64,000 bases of DNA. It comes from Paenibacillus sp. HB172176 (GTDB lineage Bacteria; Bacillota; Bacilli; Paenibacillales; Paenibacillaceae). Made by a program: the position numbers and the translations under genes. The stretch lies in the NCBI RefSeq assembly GCF_011947265.1, contig NZ_JAATHD010000004.1, forward strand, positions 124,001 through 188,000. The letters run 5' to 3'. The notes under the pieces are model-generated. The model searched no databases, was not told where the DNA came from, and worked only from the letters and a program-made list of their open reading frames with translations. This document shows, piece after piece, positions 41,958 to 52,400 of this stretch. How positions within the stretch are numbered: position 1 is the first letter of the stretch; each line of letters begins with the position of its first letter.

Positions 41958-42800
41958 TTGGTGAATAACAGGACGGCTTTGCCATGGAAGGAAGTTTTGG
42001 AGGCAGACGCCATGCACACGATAAGCGGCGATGTCAGAGTGATTGAAGCGTTCCCGATTCCAGAGCTGCAGACGGAGCGCAGAGTGTGGATTTACTTGCC
42101 TCGAAGCTATAACGAAGGCAATCGTCATTATCCCGTCCTCTTTATGCATGACGGGCAAAATATGTTCGATCAAGCAACGTCCTGGGGCAGCGAGTGGGGC
42201 ATTGACGAAACGCTGGAGCAAATGGGGTTGGAAGATCCCTCGCTTGAGACGATTGTGGTCGCTGTTGATCATGGGGGCGATCAGCGCAATCATGAGTATA
42301 ACTTCGTCATTAACGAGGAGTATGGCTTCGGAGGCAAAGGAGAGGCGCATGTCGCATTCCTCGCGGAAACGCTCAAGCCTTATATCGACGGCCGGTTCCG
42401 GACACGACGCGAATCGCGGTTCACAATGATTGGCGGAAGCTCGTTCGGCGCGTATATGTCGCTCTACACTGCGATTCGCTATCCGGATCGGTTCGGCCGA
42501 GTGGCCGGAATTTCCTTCGTAATGTGGCAGGACAACGGCGCAATCATCGAGTTGATTCGGAGCTCGATTATTTCCCGGGATCTGCGCATTTACCTAAGCA
42601 TCGGAGGGCAGGAGACCGATAATCCGGAATTCAATCGGATAGCCAAAGAGCATGTAGCGCTGGTCCGTCAGACGCTAATCGAGGCAGGGATGTCCGAAAA
42701 TCAGGTTCGATTCGATTTTGTGCCGGACGGAACGCATCACGAGTCGACGTGGAGCTCGCTCTTCGCGGACGCTTATCGCTATTTGCTTCCAGGGGAATGA
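41958..42800 (+). CDS. Putative siderophore esterase (esterase D / BesA-like alpha/beta hydrolase)
   Basis: This 280-residue cytoplasmic hydrolase of the putative esterase family (PF00756) shows HYPVLFMHDGQNMFD, the nucleophile elbow GSSFG with Ser162, and a C-terminal His in DGTHHEST. A Fur box directly upstream indicates iron repression. In B. subtilis the similar BesA opens ferri-bacillibactin to release iron, and its gene is clustered with siderophore receptor and Btr genes as here. The assignment as siderophore hydrolase rests on that context. TTG 41958 or GTG 41961 may be the start; both follow GGGGAG. Confidence 0.8.
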   Translation: MVNNRTALPWKEVLEADAMHTISGDVRVIEAFPIPELQTERRVWIYLPRSYNEGNRHYPVLFMHDGQNMFDQATSWGSEWGIDETLEQMGLEDPSLETIVVAVDHGGDQRNHEYNFVINEEYGFGGKGEAHVAFLAETLKPYIDGRFRTRRESRFTMIGGSSFGAYMSLYTAIRYPDRFGRVAGISFVMWQDNGAIIELIRSSIISRDLRIYLSIGGQETDNPEFNRIAKEHVALVRQTLIEAGMSENQVRFDFVPDGTHHESTWSSLFADAYRYLLPGE

Positions 42801-42838
42801 GCTCCGAAGCGGAGGTTGCGGACCGACAACGTTTTCTA

Positions 42839-42891
42839 TTGACAACGAAGGACCTTGGATATATAATAATTGAATATGATAATCATTATCA
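42839..42891 (+). promoter_or_regulatory. Consensus sigma-A promoter with perfect Fur box
   Basis: TTGACA (42839-42844), a 17-bp spacer and TATAAT (42862-42867) match consensus exactly. TGATAATCATTATCA (42877-42891) is a perfect 15-bp Fur box located over the expected transcription start, giving tight iron repression of a strong promoter. Confidence 0.9.
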
Positions 42892-42925
42892 ATTATATCC
42901 TACAGTAAAGAAGGGTCCGTGAACG

Positions 42926-44050
42926 ATGAAAATCAGAAAGAAATTAACAATGCCCATACTGCTATCCTCATTTGCGCTTATGATTGTGCTGGCAGGCTGC
43001 GGCGGAAATAACGGCAACAGCAATGCCAACAGCAATTCTGGTACCAACACGAACGCTGGCACAGGTGCATCCTCCTCTGCTGCTCCCGAGACAACATCTG
43101 CGACGAGCGAAGAATCGGCTAAGGAGCAAGGGGATGTGCAATATCCCATAACGATTAAACACGCGCTGGGCGAAACGGTAATTGAATCGAAGCCGGAACG
43201 AGTTGTGACGATATCATGGGCGAATCAAGATATTGTTCTTGCTCTTGGCGTCGTGCCGGTCGGGTTCTCGGAGGCCAATTACGGCGTTATCGACGGTTCA
43301 AGGCTGTTGCCTTGGACGAAGGCGAAGCTTGATGAGCTTGGAACGACAGAGCCTAATTTGTTCCATGATACGGACGGCCTGGATTTCGAGGCGATTTCGG
43401 ATGCGAATCCCGATGTCATTCTGGCAGCCTACTCGGGCATTACTCAGGAGGAATACGATATATTGACCCAAATTGCTCCGGTTGTCGCTTATCAGACGGC
43501 TCCATGGGTAGCCAGCTGGCGTGAGCAGGTTCTGTATGATGCCATGGGCATGGGCATGCAGGCGGAAGGCGAGCAGCTTATTAAGGATACCGAAAATCTT
43601 ATCCAAGAGAAGCTTGCCGCTTATCCGGAGCTGAAAGGCAAGACGGCCGCCTTCGCTTACATTAGCCCGGCGGATCTGTCCTCGCTCTCAATCTATGCTC
43701 CTGGGGATCCTCGCGGCGACTTTCTGAACGAGCTCGGCATGCCGTTCCCGGACGGCCTGGCGAATCTGGTCACGGACAGCTTCTATCTGCAGCTTAGCGC
43801 CGAGAACACCGATGCGCTTAACGATACGGACATCATTGTTGCCTATGGCGACGAGAAGCTGCTCAAAGCGCTTCAAGCGGATCCGCTGCTTGGCAAGGTT
43901 CCGGCCATTCAAAGAGGCTCAGTCGTGTTCATTGAAGATAACACGCCGCTCGCTGCCGCAGGCAATCCGAATCCGCTGTCGATCGCTTACACGCTTGACG
44001 AGTATTTGGGATTGATTGGCGATGCCGCCAAGAAGGTTGCCAACGAATAG
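42926..44050 (+). CDS. Iron-siderophore ABC transporter substrate-binding lipoprotein
   Basis: This 374-residue protein has a lipobox LAGC (Cys25), an Asn/Ser/Gly-rich linker and a FepB/TroA-type binding fold (PITIKHALGETVIESKPERVVTISWANQ, then FEAISDANPDVILAAY). It captures ferric siderophore or a related chelate on the cell surface. It differs markedly from the receptor at 35361, suggesting another ligand. It is under the strongest Fur-regulated promoter in the window and again lacks neighbouring permease or ATPase genes. Confidence 0.92.
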   Translation: MKIRKKLTMPILLSSFALMIVLAGCGGNNGNSNANSNSGTNTNAGTGASSSAAPETTSATSEESAKEQGDVQYPITIKHALGETVIESKPERVVTISWANQDIVLALGVVPVGFSEANYGVIDGSRLLPWTKAKLDELGTTEPNLFHDTDGLDFEAISDANPDVILAAYSGITQEEYDILTQIAPVVAYQTAPWVASWREQVLYDAMGMGMQAEGEQLIKDTENLIQEKLAAYPELKGKTAAFAYISPADLSSLSIYAPGDPRGDFLNELGMPFPDGLANLVTDSFYLQLSAENTDALNDTDIIVAYGDEKLLKALQADPLLGKVPAIQRGSVVFIEDNTPLAAAGNPNPLSIAYTLDEYLGLIGDAAKKVANE

Positions 44051-44076
44051 ACGAAAGATATCGATAGAACGGAAGA

Positions 44077-44110
44077 AGCAGTCTTCTCTTAGTGAGAGGA
44101 CTGCTTTTTC
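44077..44110 (+). terminator. Rho-independent terminator after siderophore receptor
   Basis: A 12-bp stem with one G-T pair (44077-44088 with 44094-44105) is followed by TTTTTC. Almost the same hairpin sequence occurs at 53276-53308. Confidence 0.85.
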
Positions 44111-44251
44111 GGCTACCTGTTGGATCGAATCTAATATTAAATCGTTTGAGTTCCAGCGAATGGATCATTCTTTTCCAGTTTGTTTCATGTTAGAATATGG
44201 AAGATCTAATGAGTTCAATCAGGCCTAAAAAGGCTGCAGGGGGCGTTGTTG

Positions 44252-45160
44252 TTGTCAGATAAAAGTACGACACAGGTATTATTGGGAAGATTATTCGAGA
44301 CAAATGGATTCGCAGTAAGAAGAAACGAAAAGGATGATGCGTTTTGGTACACCTCCGGAATTCCAGGACCTTTCTACACCAATACAGAAAATCTAGCCGG
44401 AGAGAAAGAAGCGAGTCTTGTCTTAGATCAAATCAACAAACTCTTAAAGAGGAATGATTCAAGAGAACTTCAAGCAAAAGCCTTATTCGAGATCATTAAC
44501 GAAACGGTTACGAAGGACCCCGCCTATGCTTGTTCTTTGGATGTCATTGCAGAATACTACCTGGCACAACAAGTGCTGAGGCCGGAAATGATATCGGGTG
44601 GCGAACGTAGGGACTGGTTTTTCTCCATACCTATTGCACAAAGACTAAATCTCCCACATGTGATGCTGTACAAATCGGGTGATTATATTATAACCGATTC
44701 GGATGGGAACGCCCTCTCACTGAATTTGGACAACCAGAAGGTGCTGCATGTCGCTGATATTATTAATCAAGGCAGCAGTTACACGGACAGATGGATTCCA
44801 ATGCTGCGCAAGGCAGGTGCCGATTTTACAGAGACACTATCGGTAGCAGTGCGTGATCAAGCAGGAACAAACCGAATTAAGCAGCAGCAGGTAAACGTTT
44901 TATCTCCTCTTATTGTGAATGTAGAGCTCTTCGATGAGGCGTATTCTCTTGGGCTTATTAATAGCTTTGCGCACCGTGAAATCAGACAGTTTTATGATTC
45001 ACCAAGAGAATGGACGCGGGCATTCCTTTCCGAAGAGAATATTCTTGAGAAGAATAAGTCCTTGGCAGGCTCTGTTAGAACGGATCGCGAAGCCATGTTT
45101 AAGGAGAATGATCCGTACCAATTGAAGCGTGAGCTTCCGTATTATTTTTCGAAGAAGTAA
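44252..45160 (+). CDS. Phosphoribosyltransferase-like protein (orotate PRT-related)
   Basis: This 302-residue protein has a central PRPP-binding type I PRT-like motif, VLHVADIINQGSSY, preceded by an N-terminal part with FWYTSGIPGPFYTNTENLAG that recalls orotate phosphoribosyltransferase. The C-terminal 100 residues (RQFYDSPREWTRAFLSEENIL) are unfamiliar. A salvage or nucleoside-modifying role is possible; the substrate is unknown. Three consecutive TTG codons (44246-44254) follow GGGGG; 44252 gives the best spacing. The gene is more AT-rich than its neighbours and sits alone, which hints at acquisition by transfer. Confidence 0.7.
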   Translation: MSDKSTTQVLLGRLFETNGFAVRRNEKDDAFWYTSGIPGPFYTNTENLAGEKEASLVLDQINKLLKRNDSRELQAKALFEIINETVTKDPAYACSLDVIAEYYLAQQVLRPEMISGGERRDWFFSIPIAQRLNLPHVMLYKSGDYIITDSDGNALSLNLDNQKVLHVADIINQGSSYTDRWIPMLRKAGADFTETLSVAVRDQAGTNRIKQQQVNVLSPLIVNVELFDEAYSLGLINSFAHREIRQFYDSPREWTRAFLSEENILEKNKSLAGSVRTDREAMFKENDPYQLKRELPYYFSKK

Positions 45161-45173
45161 TTCGCAATGGACT

Positions 45174-45214
45174 GAAGAGCTTCTCTTCAGGAATTATTGA
45201 GGGAGCTCTTCTTT
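45174..45214. terminator. Terminator between convergent PRT-like and GNAT genes
   Basis: GAAGAGCT pairs with AGCTCTTC at 45204-45211 around a loop with extra TCTC/GAG pairing, followed by TTTCATT. It can serve both convergent genes. Confidence 0.65.
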
Positions 45215-45951
45215 CATTGGTTCACCCTATACCAATAGGTATAGATTTCTTTGAAGCCAATCTTCTCATACAATCGCCGAGCAGGAGCATTATTCGCAAC
45301 TACAGCCAGACAGCTATTCTTCGCTCCATGAAGTTTTCCCCACTGCAACAGATGCAGAATCATCTGCTCTCCATACCCTTTGTTGCGATAACTCTTCTCC
45401 GTCACGATATCATATAACCCGATACATTCCCTCTCGATAACTCCAAAGCCGCAAGCTACTGCTTGATCCCCGATATAAAATAGGATAAATCTGCTCCTGA
45501 AAGTGATGCCGGATAACATTCGTTCCATAACGGATCGATGCGCTTCCTTCATGGAATTGAACCTGCAGAAGTGATTGATCCATTCATCTGTTGCACCGTC
45601 GGTAATAACAATTGAAGACGTCGTTGGCTCACGAAGAGCATCTAGCTTCATCACCTGCATACTTGTGAGATCAACTTGTGAATAACCTCGCTCAGTTAAT
45701 TTGCTGTCCAAATCGATTGGATGAACAAACGGCGTGATTTTGAAAATCGTCGGCAGTTGGTTTGCGCTATATAAGCTCTCGCAAAATTCAATCTTCTCAA
45801 GTAATTGATGCGTCGAATAATGAATAGGGTTAATTGAATTAGCGCGTTTCGTATAACCATCAGCGAATCGAAGCAGCCAACCATCGTATAGGACAGTGGA
45901 CAGCGCCTGCCAATGGTTCAAAGTAAGTTCTTCAATGCTTTTGTGATCCAT
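45214..45951 (-). CDS. GNAT family N-acetyltransferase
   Basis: This 245-residue protein carries a C-terminal GNAT domain. The acetyl-CoA site is in IVTEKSYRNKGYGEQMILHLLQWG, followed by NSCLAVVANNAPARRLYEKIGFKEIYTYWYR. The N-terminal 110 residues form a separate, degenerate half (LNHWQALSTVLYDGWLLRFADGYTKRANS), as in double-GNAT proteins. It transfers acetyl groups to an unknown amine. AAAGGAG before ATG 45951 defines the start; an upstream in-frame start at 45972 lacks one. Confidence 0.9.
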   Translation of the reverse strand: MDHKSIEELTLNHWQALSTVLYDGWLLRFADGYTKRANSINPIHYSTHQLLEKIEFCESLYSANQLPTIFKITPFVHPIDLDSKLTERGYSQVDLTSMQVMKLDALREPTTSSIVITDGATDEWINHFCRFNSMKEAHRSVMERMLSGITFRSRFILFYIGDQAVACGFGVIERECIGLYDIVTEKSYRNKGYGEQMILHLLQWGKLHGAKNSCLAVVANNAPARRLYEKIGFKEIYTYWYRVNQ

Positions 45952-46101
45952 GAGTAAGCTCCTTTCGACCAATATGAATATGAATAATAATACATAAATA
46001 TGAATTTTTATTCAATATAAATTTGAAGGACAATTGTAGGGAGGTCTTATAAGCTATCCCCTCAGCGCAGGAATAAAAGAACGGCAGTCCGCAAATGCGC
46101 T

Positions 46102-46270
46102 TCTGAGCAAAAGGGATAGTACCCAGAAGCGGCGAGCTGCATAATAGCCCTGAGTAAAGGGGATAGCGAGTAGAAGCAGTGAGTTGCATAAAAGCCTGAG
46201 CAAAGGGGATAGCGAGTAGAAGTGGTGAGTTACATAATAGCCTGAGTAAAGGGGATAGTGGTCCAAAAGC
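46102..46270. repeat. 46-bp tandem intergenic repeat, three and a half copies
   Basis: Copies begin at 46102, 46149, 46195 and 46241 with CTGAG(C/T)AAAGGGGATAG as the conserved core and (GT)GAGTTGCATAA(T/A)AG near the end; the spacing is 47, 46 and 46 bp. A partial inverted core (CTATCCCCTCAG) lies just upstream near 46055. The surrounding 517-bp gap (45952-46468) has no ORF of note. Its right side holds the CI glucanotransferase leader with TATAAT at 46423 but no clear -35. Confidence 0.7.
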
Positions 46271-46468
46271 TGCGTCTAAACTGAGGTTCCCGTCAACACA
46301 GGGGTTCGAGCAAGCGCATGTGAATCTATGCGGGGAGAAAAGCTCCGCACTCCCATATGAATCTATGAAAACCGCACTTCAATATGAAATTTTCGGTATA
46401 TCATTCTGGAAAAATCTGTCCCTATAATGAATTGTAAGCTATTACAAGCTTGAAGGGAGAGATTAATA

Positions 46469-49372
46469 GTGAGAAAAGCCGGTATGCTGCTTAGTCTTGT
46501 CTTGGCCATGGTCATGGTTGTCATGTCGGGAACGGTCCCGCTGCCCGAGGCGCATGCGTCCGGAACGGGAATCATCAAGAGGGTCTACACGGACAAAGCA
46601 AGGTATGATCCCAGCGATGTCGCCACCATCAAGGTGGAGCTTACGAATGATTCCGGCGCGCTCTACAGCGGCAATGTCAATCTATCGATTCATCATCTGG
46701 AAACGCAAGTGTACACCACTTCCCAGGCTATATCCCTCGCAAACGGCAATTCAACAACAGTAACCTTCACTTGGACGACTCCTGGCACAGACTTCAAAGG
46801 CTATTTCGTCAGCGTAACGGCAGGAAGCTCGACGGGCGCGACGGCTATCGACGTGTCCAGCGATTGGACAAGATTCCCGAGATACGGCTATATGTCGGAA
46901 TTCCCTTCGGAATCATCGACCGTCTCGGATGCGAGAGTGAAGCAGACGATCGAGGATTATCACACGAATGCATTCCAGCTCTATGATTGGATGTGGCGTC
47001 ACGAGAATTACATTAAACGGACGGGAGGCGTGATCGACAGCTCGTGGACGGATTGGAGCGGCGATAACACGATGTACTGGCAGACGATTCAGAACCTGAT
47101 CTCGTCCATGCATGATTATAACGCGGCGGCCATGCCGTATACGATGACCTATGCGGCGCTGAACGATTACGAAAGCATCTCCGGGGTGGACCCGGAATGG
47201 GCGATGTACGAGGACAGCGCGCATATGAATCCGCTTGGCTTCGACTTCGTCGACAATGATCCAAGCACATGGCTGTGGCTGTTCAATCCGGCCGATAGCG
47301 GCTGGCAGAGCCATATTTTCGCACAGTACAGGGATATTATGAACACGGCGGGCTTCGACGGCATCCATCTCGATCAGATGGGAGAGCGGTCCGACCCTTA
47401 CGACTATGACGGCAATGTGATCGATCTCGACAACAGCTTCTCCGGCTTCATTAATAATCTGCGGGATAATCTCGATGCCAATAGTCTATCCGACAAGGTT
47501 ATCACGTTCAATAATGTGGACGGCGCGGAGAACGGCTGGGCGTTCAACGATGTGACGAAGAATGCGGATTATGACTTCACGTATACCGAAATTTGGGGCA
47601 ACGCGAATGATTATATCGAGCTGAAGGCGCTCATCGACAAAGCGAAACGGAATAATGGACAGAAGGCCGTCGTGCTTGCCGCCTATATGAACTACGAGGA
47701 GAATACGGGCACGAAATATGAAGCGGAATCGGCAACGTTAAGCGGCGTATCCACGAACAATGATCATGCGGGCTATACGGGCAGCGGCTTCGTAGACGGC
47801 TTTGGCGACAGCGGCGATTATGTGGAATTCACGATTACCGCTCCCGAGGACGGCTGGTATGGGCTTGTATTCCGCTATGCGAATGATACTGGCACGAATA
47901 ATTCGCGCAGTCTGTACGTCGACAGCAGCTTTGTTACCCAAATGGACAATTTCCTCGACCAGGACAGCTGGGGAACGTGGAAGTTCGACGCTTCGGAGAC
48001 GGTATGGTTGACGGCGGGAACGCATACGGTGAAGCTGGCCAGGGATGCGGGGGATTCCGGCTTTATCAATCTCGACAGCCTGACGCTCGGCACGTTCAAT
48101 GAACCGTCGGTCAGATTGACGAGCGCGGCGATTGCGGCTTCCGGCGCTTCTCGCATCGAGATGGGCGAGGGCGATCAGATGCTGGGACATCCGTATTTCC
48201 CGAACCGGGCCAAGCAGATGCGGAACAGTCTGAAGGAAGCGATGAAGAATCAATATAATTTCATAACGGCCTATGAGAATCTCCTGTTCGACAAGGATGT
48301 GTTCAATACGGATTCCGGCAGTCAATTCGTCGATATTTCGGGTCAACCGGTTGCCGGCAACGGGGAGGACGGCTCGATCTGGAGCTTCATGAAGCAGAGC
48401 GACGATTACAGCATCGTTCACCTTATAAATATGAAAAACAGCACGGATACGGATTGGCGCAATTCGGATTCCGCGCCTACGACGCTCACGAATCTGGCGA
48501 CCAAGGTGTATATTGGCAATCAGGAGTCGGTCTCCGGCGTATATATCGCTTCACCGGATATCGCGCTTGGCGCGTCGCAATCGTTGTCCTTCACGACGGG
48601 CACGGACAGCAAAGGCAAGTATGTCTCCTTCACAGTGCCGTCTCTGCAATATTGGGACATGATCTATATGGACCGCACATTCACAACGCCGACGGATGAC
48701 AAATACGAAGCGGAGGACGGCACCAAGGTGGATGTCGGCGTCAATAACAATCATAGCGGCTATTCGGGCAGCGGCTTCGTCGATAACTTCGCAAGCAACG
48801 ACGGCGTGACATTCACGGTATCCGCAGCTCAGGATGATGATCAGGCGCTTCTCTTCCGCTATGCGAACGGAGGCTCCGACGCCACGAGGGATATTTTCGT
48901 CGACGGCAATTATGCCGGAACAATCCCGTTCCCCGCGACCGGCAGCTGGAGCAGCTGGTCAACGTCAGAGCTGACTGTCACGTTGAAGGAAGGCATTCAT
49001 ACGATTACGATCTGGAAGAATGCTTCAAATACGGGAGCGATTAATCTGGATTATCTCGATCTGGACAAGACGTATGTGTGGCAATTCGATCGTCAAATTA
49101 CGTCGGCTCCCGCAGGCTACAGAATTACGTTCCGAACAGGCGCATCAGGCTGGGTGCATCAGGGCGTTGACGGCTGGACGGGCGTAGGCGATTACATGAT
49201 GAGGGGCAATGGAGCAAGCGACGCGCTGCTCGATCATGAGGTGTCCGTCGGGCCGTTCACATCGGGAACGACGGTCGATTTCACCTTCCTGTGGGACGAT
49301 AATGCGAATGGTGTGCTTGAGACGGGAACGGATCGCTGGGAAGGAACGGATTTCGAAATTTCAATTGATTAA
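46469..49372 (+). CDS. cit: Secreted GH66 cycloisomaltooligosaccharide glucanotransferase (CITase)
   Basis: This 967-residue protein has a signal peptide ending near AHA30, an N-terminal immunoglobulin-like domain and a GH66 TIM barrel. The predicted nucleophile is Asp302 (GIHLDQMGE) and the acid/base Glu374 (TYTEIWGN). A CBM35 domain (about 415-540) is inserted into the catalytic unit, which distinguishes CITases from plain dextranases. A second CBM35 lies at about 748-868, with a last beta domain after it. Length and layout match known Paenibacillus/Bacillus circulans CITases. It cuts alpha-1,6-glucan and closes the product to cyclic isomaltooligosaccharides. GTG start after AAGGGAGAG. Confidence 0.9.
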   Translation: MRKAGMLLSLVLAMVMVVMSGTVPLPEAHASGTGIIKRVYTDKARYDPSDVATIKVELTNDSGALYSGNVNLSIHHLETQVYTTSQAISLANGNSTTVTFTWTTPGTDFKGYFVSVTAGSSTGATAIDVSSDWTRFPRYGYMSEFPSESSTVSDARVKQTIEDYHTNAFQLYDWMWRHENYIKRTGGVIDSSWTDWSGDNTMYWQTIQNLISSMHDYNAAAMPYTMTYAALNDYESISGVDPEWAMYEDSAHMNPLGFDFVDNDPSTWLWLFNPADSGWQSHIFAQYRDIMNTAGFDGIHLDQMGERSDPYDYDGNVIDLDNSFSGFINNLRDNLDANSLSDKVITFNNVDGAENGWAFNDVTKNADYDFTYTEIWGNANDYIELKALIDKAKRNNGQKAVVLAAYMNYEENTGTKYEAESATLSGVSTNNDHAGYTGSGFVDGFGDSGDYVEFTITAPEDGWYGLVFRYANDTGTNNSRSLYVDSSFVTQMDNFLDQDSWGTWKFDASETVWLTAGTHTVKLARDAGDSGFINLDSLTLGTFNEPSVRLTSAAIAASGASRIEMGEGDQMLGHPYFPNRAKQMRNSLKEAMKNQYNFITAYENLLFDKDVFNTDSGSQFVDISGQPVAGNGEDGSIWSFMKQSDDYSIVHLINMKNSTDTDWRNSDSAPTTLTNLATKVYIGNQESVSGVYIASPDIALGASQSLSFTTGTDSKGKYVSFTVPSLQYWDMIYMDRTFTTPTDDKYEAEDGTKVDVGVNNNHSGYSGSGFVDNFASNDGVTFTVSAAQDDDQALLFRYANGGSDATRDIFVDGNYAGTIPFPATGSWSSWSTSELTVTLKEGIHTITIWKNASNTGAINLDYLDLDKTYVWQFDRQITSAPAGYRITFRTGASGWVHQGVDGWTGVGDYMMRGNGASDALLDHEVSVGPFTSGTTVDFTFLWDDNANGVLETGTDRWEGTDFEISID

Positions 49373-49409
49373 TGCCATCAAATAAAATGATAGGAAGGCG
49401 GAATCATTC

Positions 49410-52400
49410 ATGACCTATGGAAGTGGGAGCTTCAAAGCATGGAGGAAGTCTCTGTCTGCTTGCATGGCCGCTGTATTGCTTGCCGCGCTCTTCTCCTTCG
49501 CTCCGGCGCAGAAAGCGGAGGCGTACGTCAGCGCGCTTGGCAATGTGACCGGCGCGTCGGTCTCGGGAGACACGCTGACGTTGACGGTAGACAATGGAGC
49601 CGAGCCGAATGATGATAAGCTGATCTTCGATGTGCTGCGCAGCGATATCGTGAAAGTGTCCTACAGGCCAAACGACGTTTCTCCAAGTCCGGACACGCCG
49701 ATGATCGATCCGGACAAGACCTGGTCGGCGGTAGGCGCGACAATCGACACGACCGGCGATCCGATCACGATCACAACGTCGGACATCAAGGTCGAGATTG
49801 CCAAGAATCCGGCACGCGTCACGATCAAGAAGGCGGACGGCACGACACTGCTTTGGGAGCCTTCGGGCGGCGGCGTGTTCTACGACGGTGTTCGCTTCCA
49901 GCATGCGACAAGCCATAATGTATACGGCATTCGCAGCTACAACGCGAATGAGAGCGCATCGGACATTATTCGCAACTCCAGCACGCATCCGGCGCATGCG
50001 GGGAATCAGGGCGACTCGGGCGGACCGTTCATCTGGTCGACGGCCGGATATGGCATATTGGTCGACAGCGACGGCGGTTATCCGTATACGGACACGACCG
50101 GCAAGCTGGAATTCTATTATGGGGGCACGCCGACGGAAGGTCGCAGATACACGAAGACCGATGTGGAATATTACGCGATTGTCGGCGATCCCGAGGAGAT
50201 TATGGACGGCTTCTCCGCGATTACGGGGAAATCCCCGATGATGCCGAAGTGGTCGCTGGGCTTCATGAATTTCGAATGGGACACGAATCAGACGGAGATG
50301 ACAGATATGGTCGAGACGTACAGAGCGAAGAACATTCCTCTGGATGCATACGGACTCGATTATGATTGGAAAAAATACGGGGAGACCGGCTACGGCGAAT
50401 TTGCCTGGAACTCCACGAACTTTCCAGACGCGAATTCCGGCACGCTGAAAGCCGACATGGACAGCGAAGGCGTCAAGATGATCGGCATCACGAAGCCGAG
50501 AATCGTGACCGAGGACAGCGGAGGCACCCGAACCTCGCAATATTACGATGCCGATGCGGGAGGTTACTGGTATCCGGGGCATAGCGAATATTCGGATTAT
50601 TTTATCCCTGTGCTCGTTCGCAGCATTGATCCGTATAACGCCAGCATGAGATCGTGGTTCTGGGATCATTCCGAGGATGCCTTCGACAAGGGGATTGTCG
50701 GCTGGTGGAACGACGAGACGGATAAGATCGCTTCCGGCGCCGCACAGTGGTGGTTCGGCAACTTCACGACAACCCATCTGTCCCAGGCGCTGTATGAAGG
50801 ACAGCGGGATTATACGAATGACGAGCAACGGGTATGGCAGACGGTGAGAACGTATTATCCCGGCGCGCAGCGCTACGCGACCTCGCTCTGGTCTGGAGAT
50901 ATCGGCGGCCAGTTCTACATGGGCGAGAAGGTGGGCTGGGCTTCGGGCATGAAGGAGCAGCGGGCGGTCATGCTCTCCTCCATCAACAACGGCCAGCCGA
51001 AGTGGGGCATGGATACCGGCGGCTTCAATCCGAACGACAGCAATCCGAGTCCGGAGCTGTATGCGAGATGGATGCAGTTCGCCGCGCTCACGCCGGTGTT
51101 CCGCGTGCATGGCAATCTGTATCAGCAGAGACAGCCCTGGTTCTACGGCAATACGGCCGAGGAAGCGGCAACGGCGGCGATTCAGCTGAGATACAGCCTC
51201 ATACCGTATATGTACGCTTACGAGAGAGAGGCGTACGAGACGGGCAACGGCCTTGTCAGACCGCTGATCTTCGATTATCCGTCGGACGCGAACGTGAAGA
51301 ACGACGTGGATGCCTGGATGTTCGGCGACTGGCTGCTGGCGGCGCCGGTCGTGGACGAGGGACAGACGGTGAAGGATATCTACTTGCCTGCGGGAACGTG
51401 GATCGACTATTTCAAAGGCACGGAATATACAGGCGGCCAAACGATTCATTACGCAGTCAACGCCGAGACATGGTCGGATATTCCTCTCTTCGTCAAGAAG
51501 GGCGCGATCATTCCATCGCAGGAGGTGCAGGATTATGTCGGACAGAGTCCGGTAACCGATGTGGATGTCGATGTGTTCCCGGATACGGCTTCGACCAGCT
51601 TCACCTATTATGACGATGACGGAGCCAGCTATGATTACGAAAGCGGCGATTACTTCAAACAAGAAATCACGGCCCAGGACAACGGCGGCAGCGGAATCCA
51701 TGTAGGCGTAGCCGCGAAGACCGGGACGTATACGCCGGATGTCGAGCATTATATGCTGAAAATTCATGGGGAAGCGGGAACGGCGGCCACGCTGAACGGC
51801 TCTGCCATGACCTCTTATGCGGATCTTGCTGCCTTGCAAGCGGCGGCGGGAGAAGGCTGGACGACCGGCAAAGATGTGTATGGCGAGGTCACTTATGTGA
51901 AGGTCGCCGCAGCCAGCGGATCGAGCAAGAGCGTAGTCGTGTCGGGAAGCGGCTCGCCGGCGGCAACGGGAAGCAAGCTGGAGGCGGAGGAGGCTTCGCT
52001 GTCCGGCGAGACGGCTGCCGCGCAGGCTTCCGTCAATACGAATCATTCCGGCTATTCGGGCAGCGGCTTCGTCGACGGTCTGGATAACGCTGGAGCGGCG
52101 GCAACCTTCTATGCGGATGTTGCGGTCGGCGGCGACTATGATGTCGCGCTGCGCTATGCGAACGCGACAGGGTCCGCAAAGTCTCTCAGCATTTTCGTGA
52201 ACGGCGAGAGAGTGAACCAGACAAGCCTTGCGACTCTGGCGAATTGGGATACGTGGTCGACACAGAGCGAGACCCTTCCGCTCGAAGCGGGCCGCAATGC
52301 CATCAGCTATCGCTATTATGATGAAGGCGGCGATACGGGCAATGTGAACCTGGATTATATAACGGTTCCATTCGCTCCGACAGTCGCCAAATACGAGGCG

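Noticed and set aside
46102..46270. CRISPR array
   Set aside because: The units are adjoining 46-bp repeats without unique spacers and no cas genes are nearby.
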